Shown here: in pieces, positions 5,571 through 5,603 of the stretch
Position numbering within the stretch: position 1 is the first letter of the stretch
How the letters are laid out: the number at the start of each line of letters is the position of its first letter
Assembly: GCA_017515945.1 (NCBI GenBank)
Contig: JAFWDX010000220.1
Coordinates: 1-5,603 of the forward strand
Direction: 5' to 3'
Origin: Blautia sp.
GTDB taxonomy: Bacteria; Bacillota; Clostridia; Lachnospirales; Lachnospiraceae
Length of the DNA: 5,603 nucleotides
Notes under the pieces: generated by a model
Seen by the model: the letters and a program-made list of their open reading frames with translations, nothing else
What the model was told of the DNA's origin: nothing
The model's database searches: none
Made by a program: the position numbers and the translations under genes

Positions 5571-5603
5571 TCAGGGGGACAGGTGACTCACCTGTCCCCC
5601 TGA
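5571..5603 (+). terminator. Perfect 16-bp inverted repeat after metK, likely terminator stem
   Basis: TCAGGGGGACAGGTGA (5571-5586) and its exact reverse complement (5588-5603) flank a single central base. As RNA this would fold as a very stable stem of about 14 bp with a small loop. It starts 4 nt after the metK stop. The window ends at its last base, so the U-tract that would prove a terminator cannot be seen. The length and perfection also allow a dispersed palindromic repeat. Confidence 0.7.

Overview
The window looks like ordinary chromosomal DNA from a Clostridia-class Firmicute, probably near Lachnospiraceae. This is an inference from the Bacillus/Clostridium-type MurA, TopB and MetK proteins, strong AGGAGG-like ribosome binding sites, U-tract hairpin terminators and a transcriptional SAM-I riboswitch. 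No species can be named from the sequence alone.

There are three complete genes. murA (305-1597, +) makes the first committed enzyme of peptidoglycan synthesis. topB (1661-3859, -) makes DNA topoisomerase III. metK (4379-5566, +) makes S-adenosylmethionine synthetase. murA and topB converge on one perfectly palindromic hairpin (1597-1631) that can terminate both. topB and metK diverge from a 519-bp regulatory region. metK ends at a 16-bp perfect inverted repeat that runs exactly to the window edge. The genes belong to different pathways (cell wall, DNA topology, methyl-donor supply) and appear to be separately transcribed rather than an operon.

The region between topB and metK is the richest part. 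A strong promoter (4103-4130) drives metK through a complete SAM-I riboswitch (4218-4366). P1, antiterminator and terminator pairings can all be drawn and are mutually exclusive, so the enzyme that makes SAM is repressed by SAM. A second candidate promoter (4042-4070, -) faces topB.

The most interesting structure is a dispersed palindromic repeat with GTAACTG/CAGTTAC ends. It occurs once upstream of each of the three genes: a short copy at 159-194, a 147-bp compound copy at 3878-4024 and a short copy at 4157-4191. The first two are each flanked by a different 6-bp direct repeat (AATATG; CCTTTG) at the same asymmetric offset from the palindrome, as expected for target-site duplications of a mobile MITE- or REP-like element. 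The compound copy lies between the candidate topB promoter and the topB ribosome binding site, where it would lengthen the leader from about 23 to about 176 nt and add large hairpins.

The 304 bases before murA hold the short repeat copy and no convincing gene.
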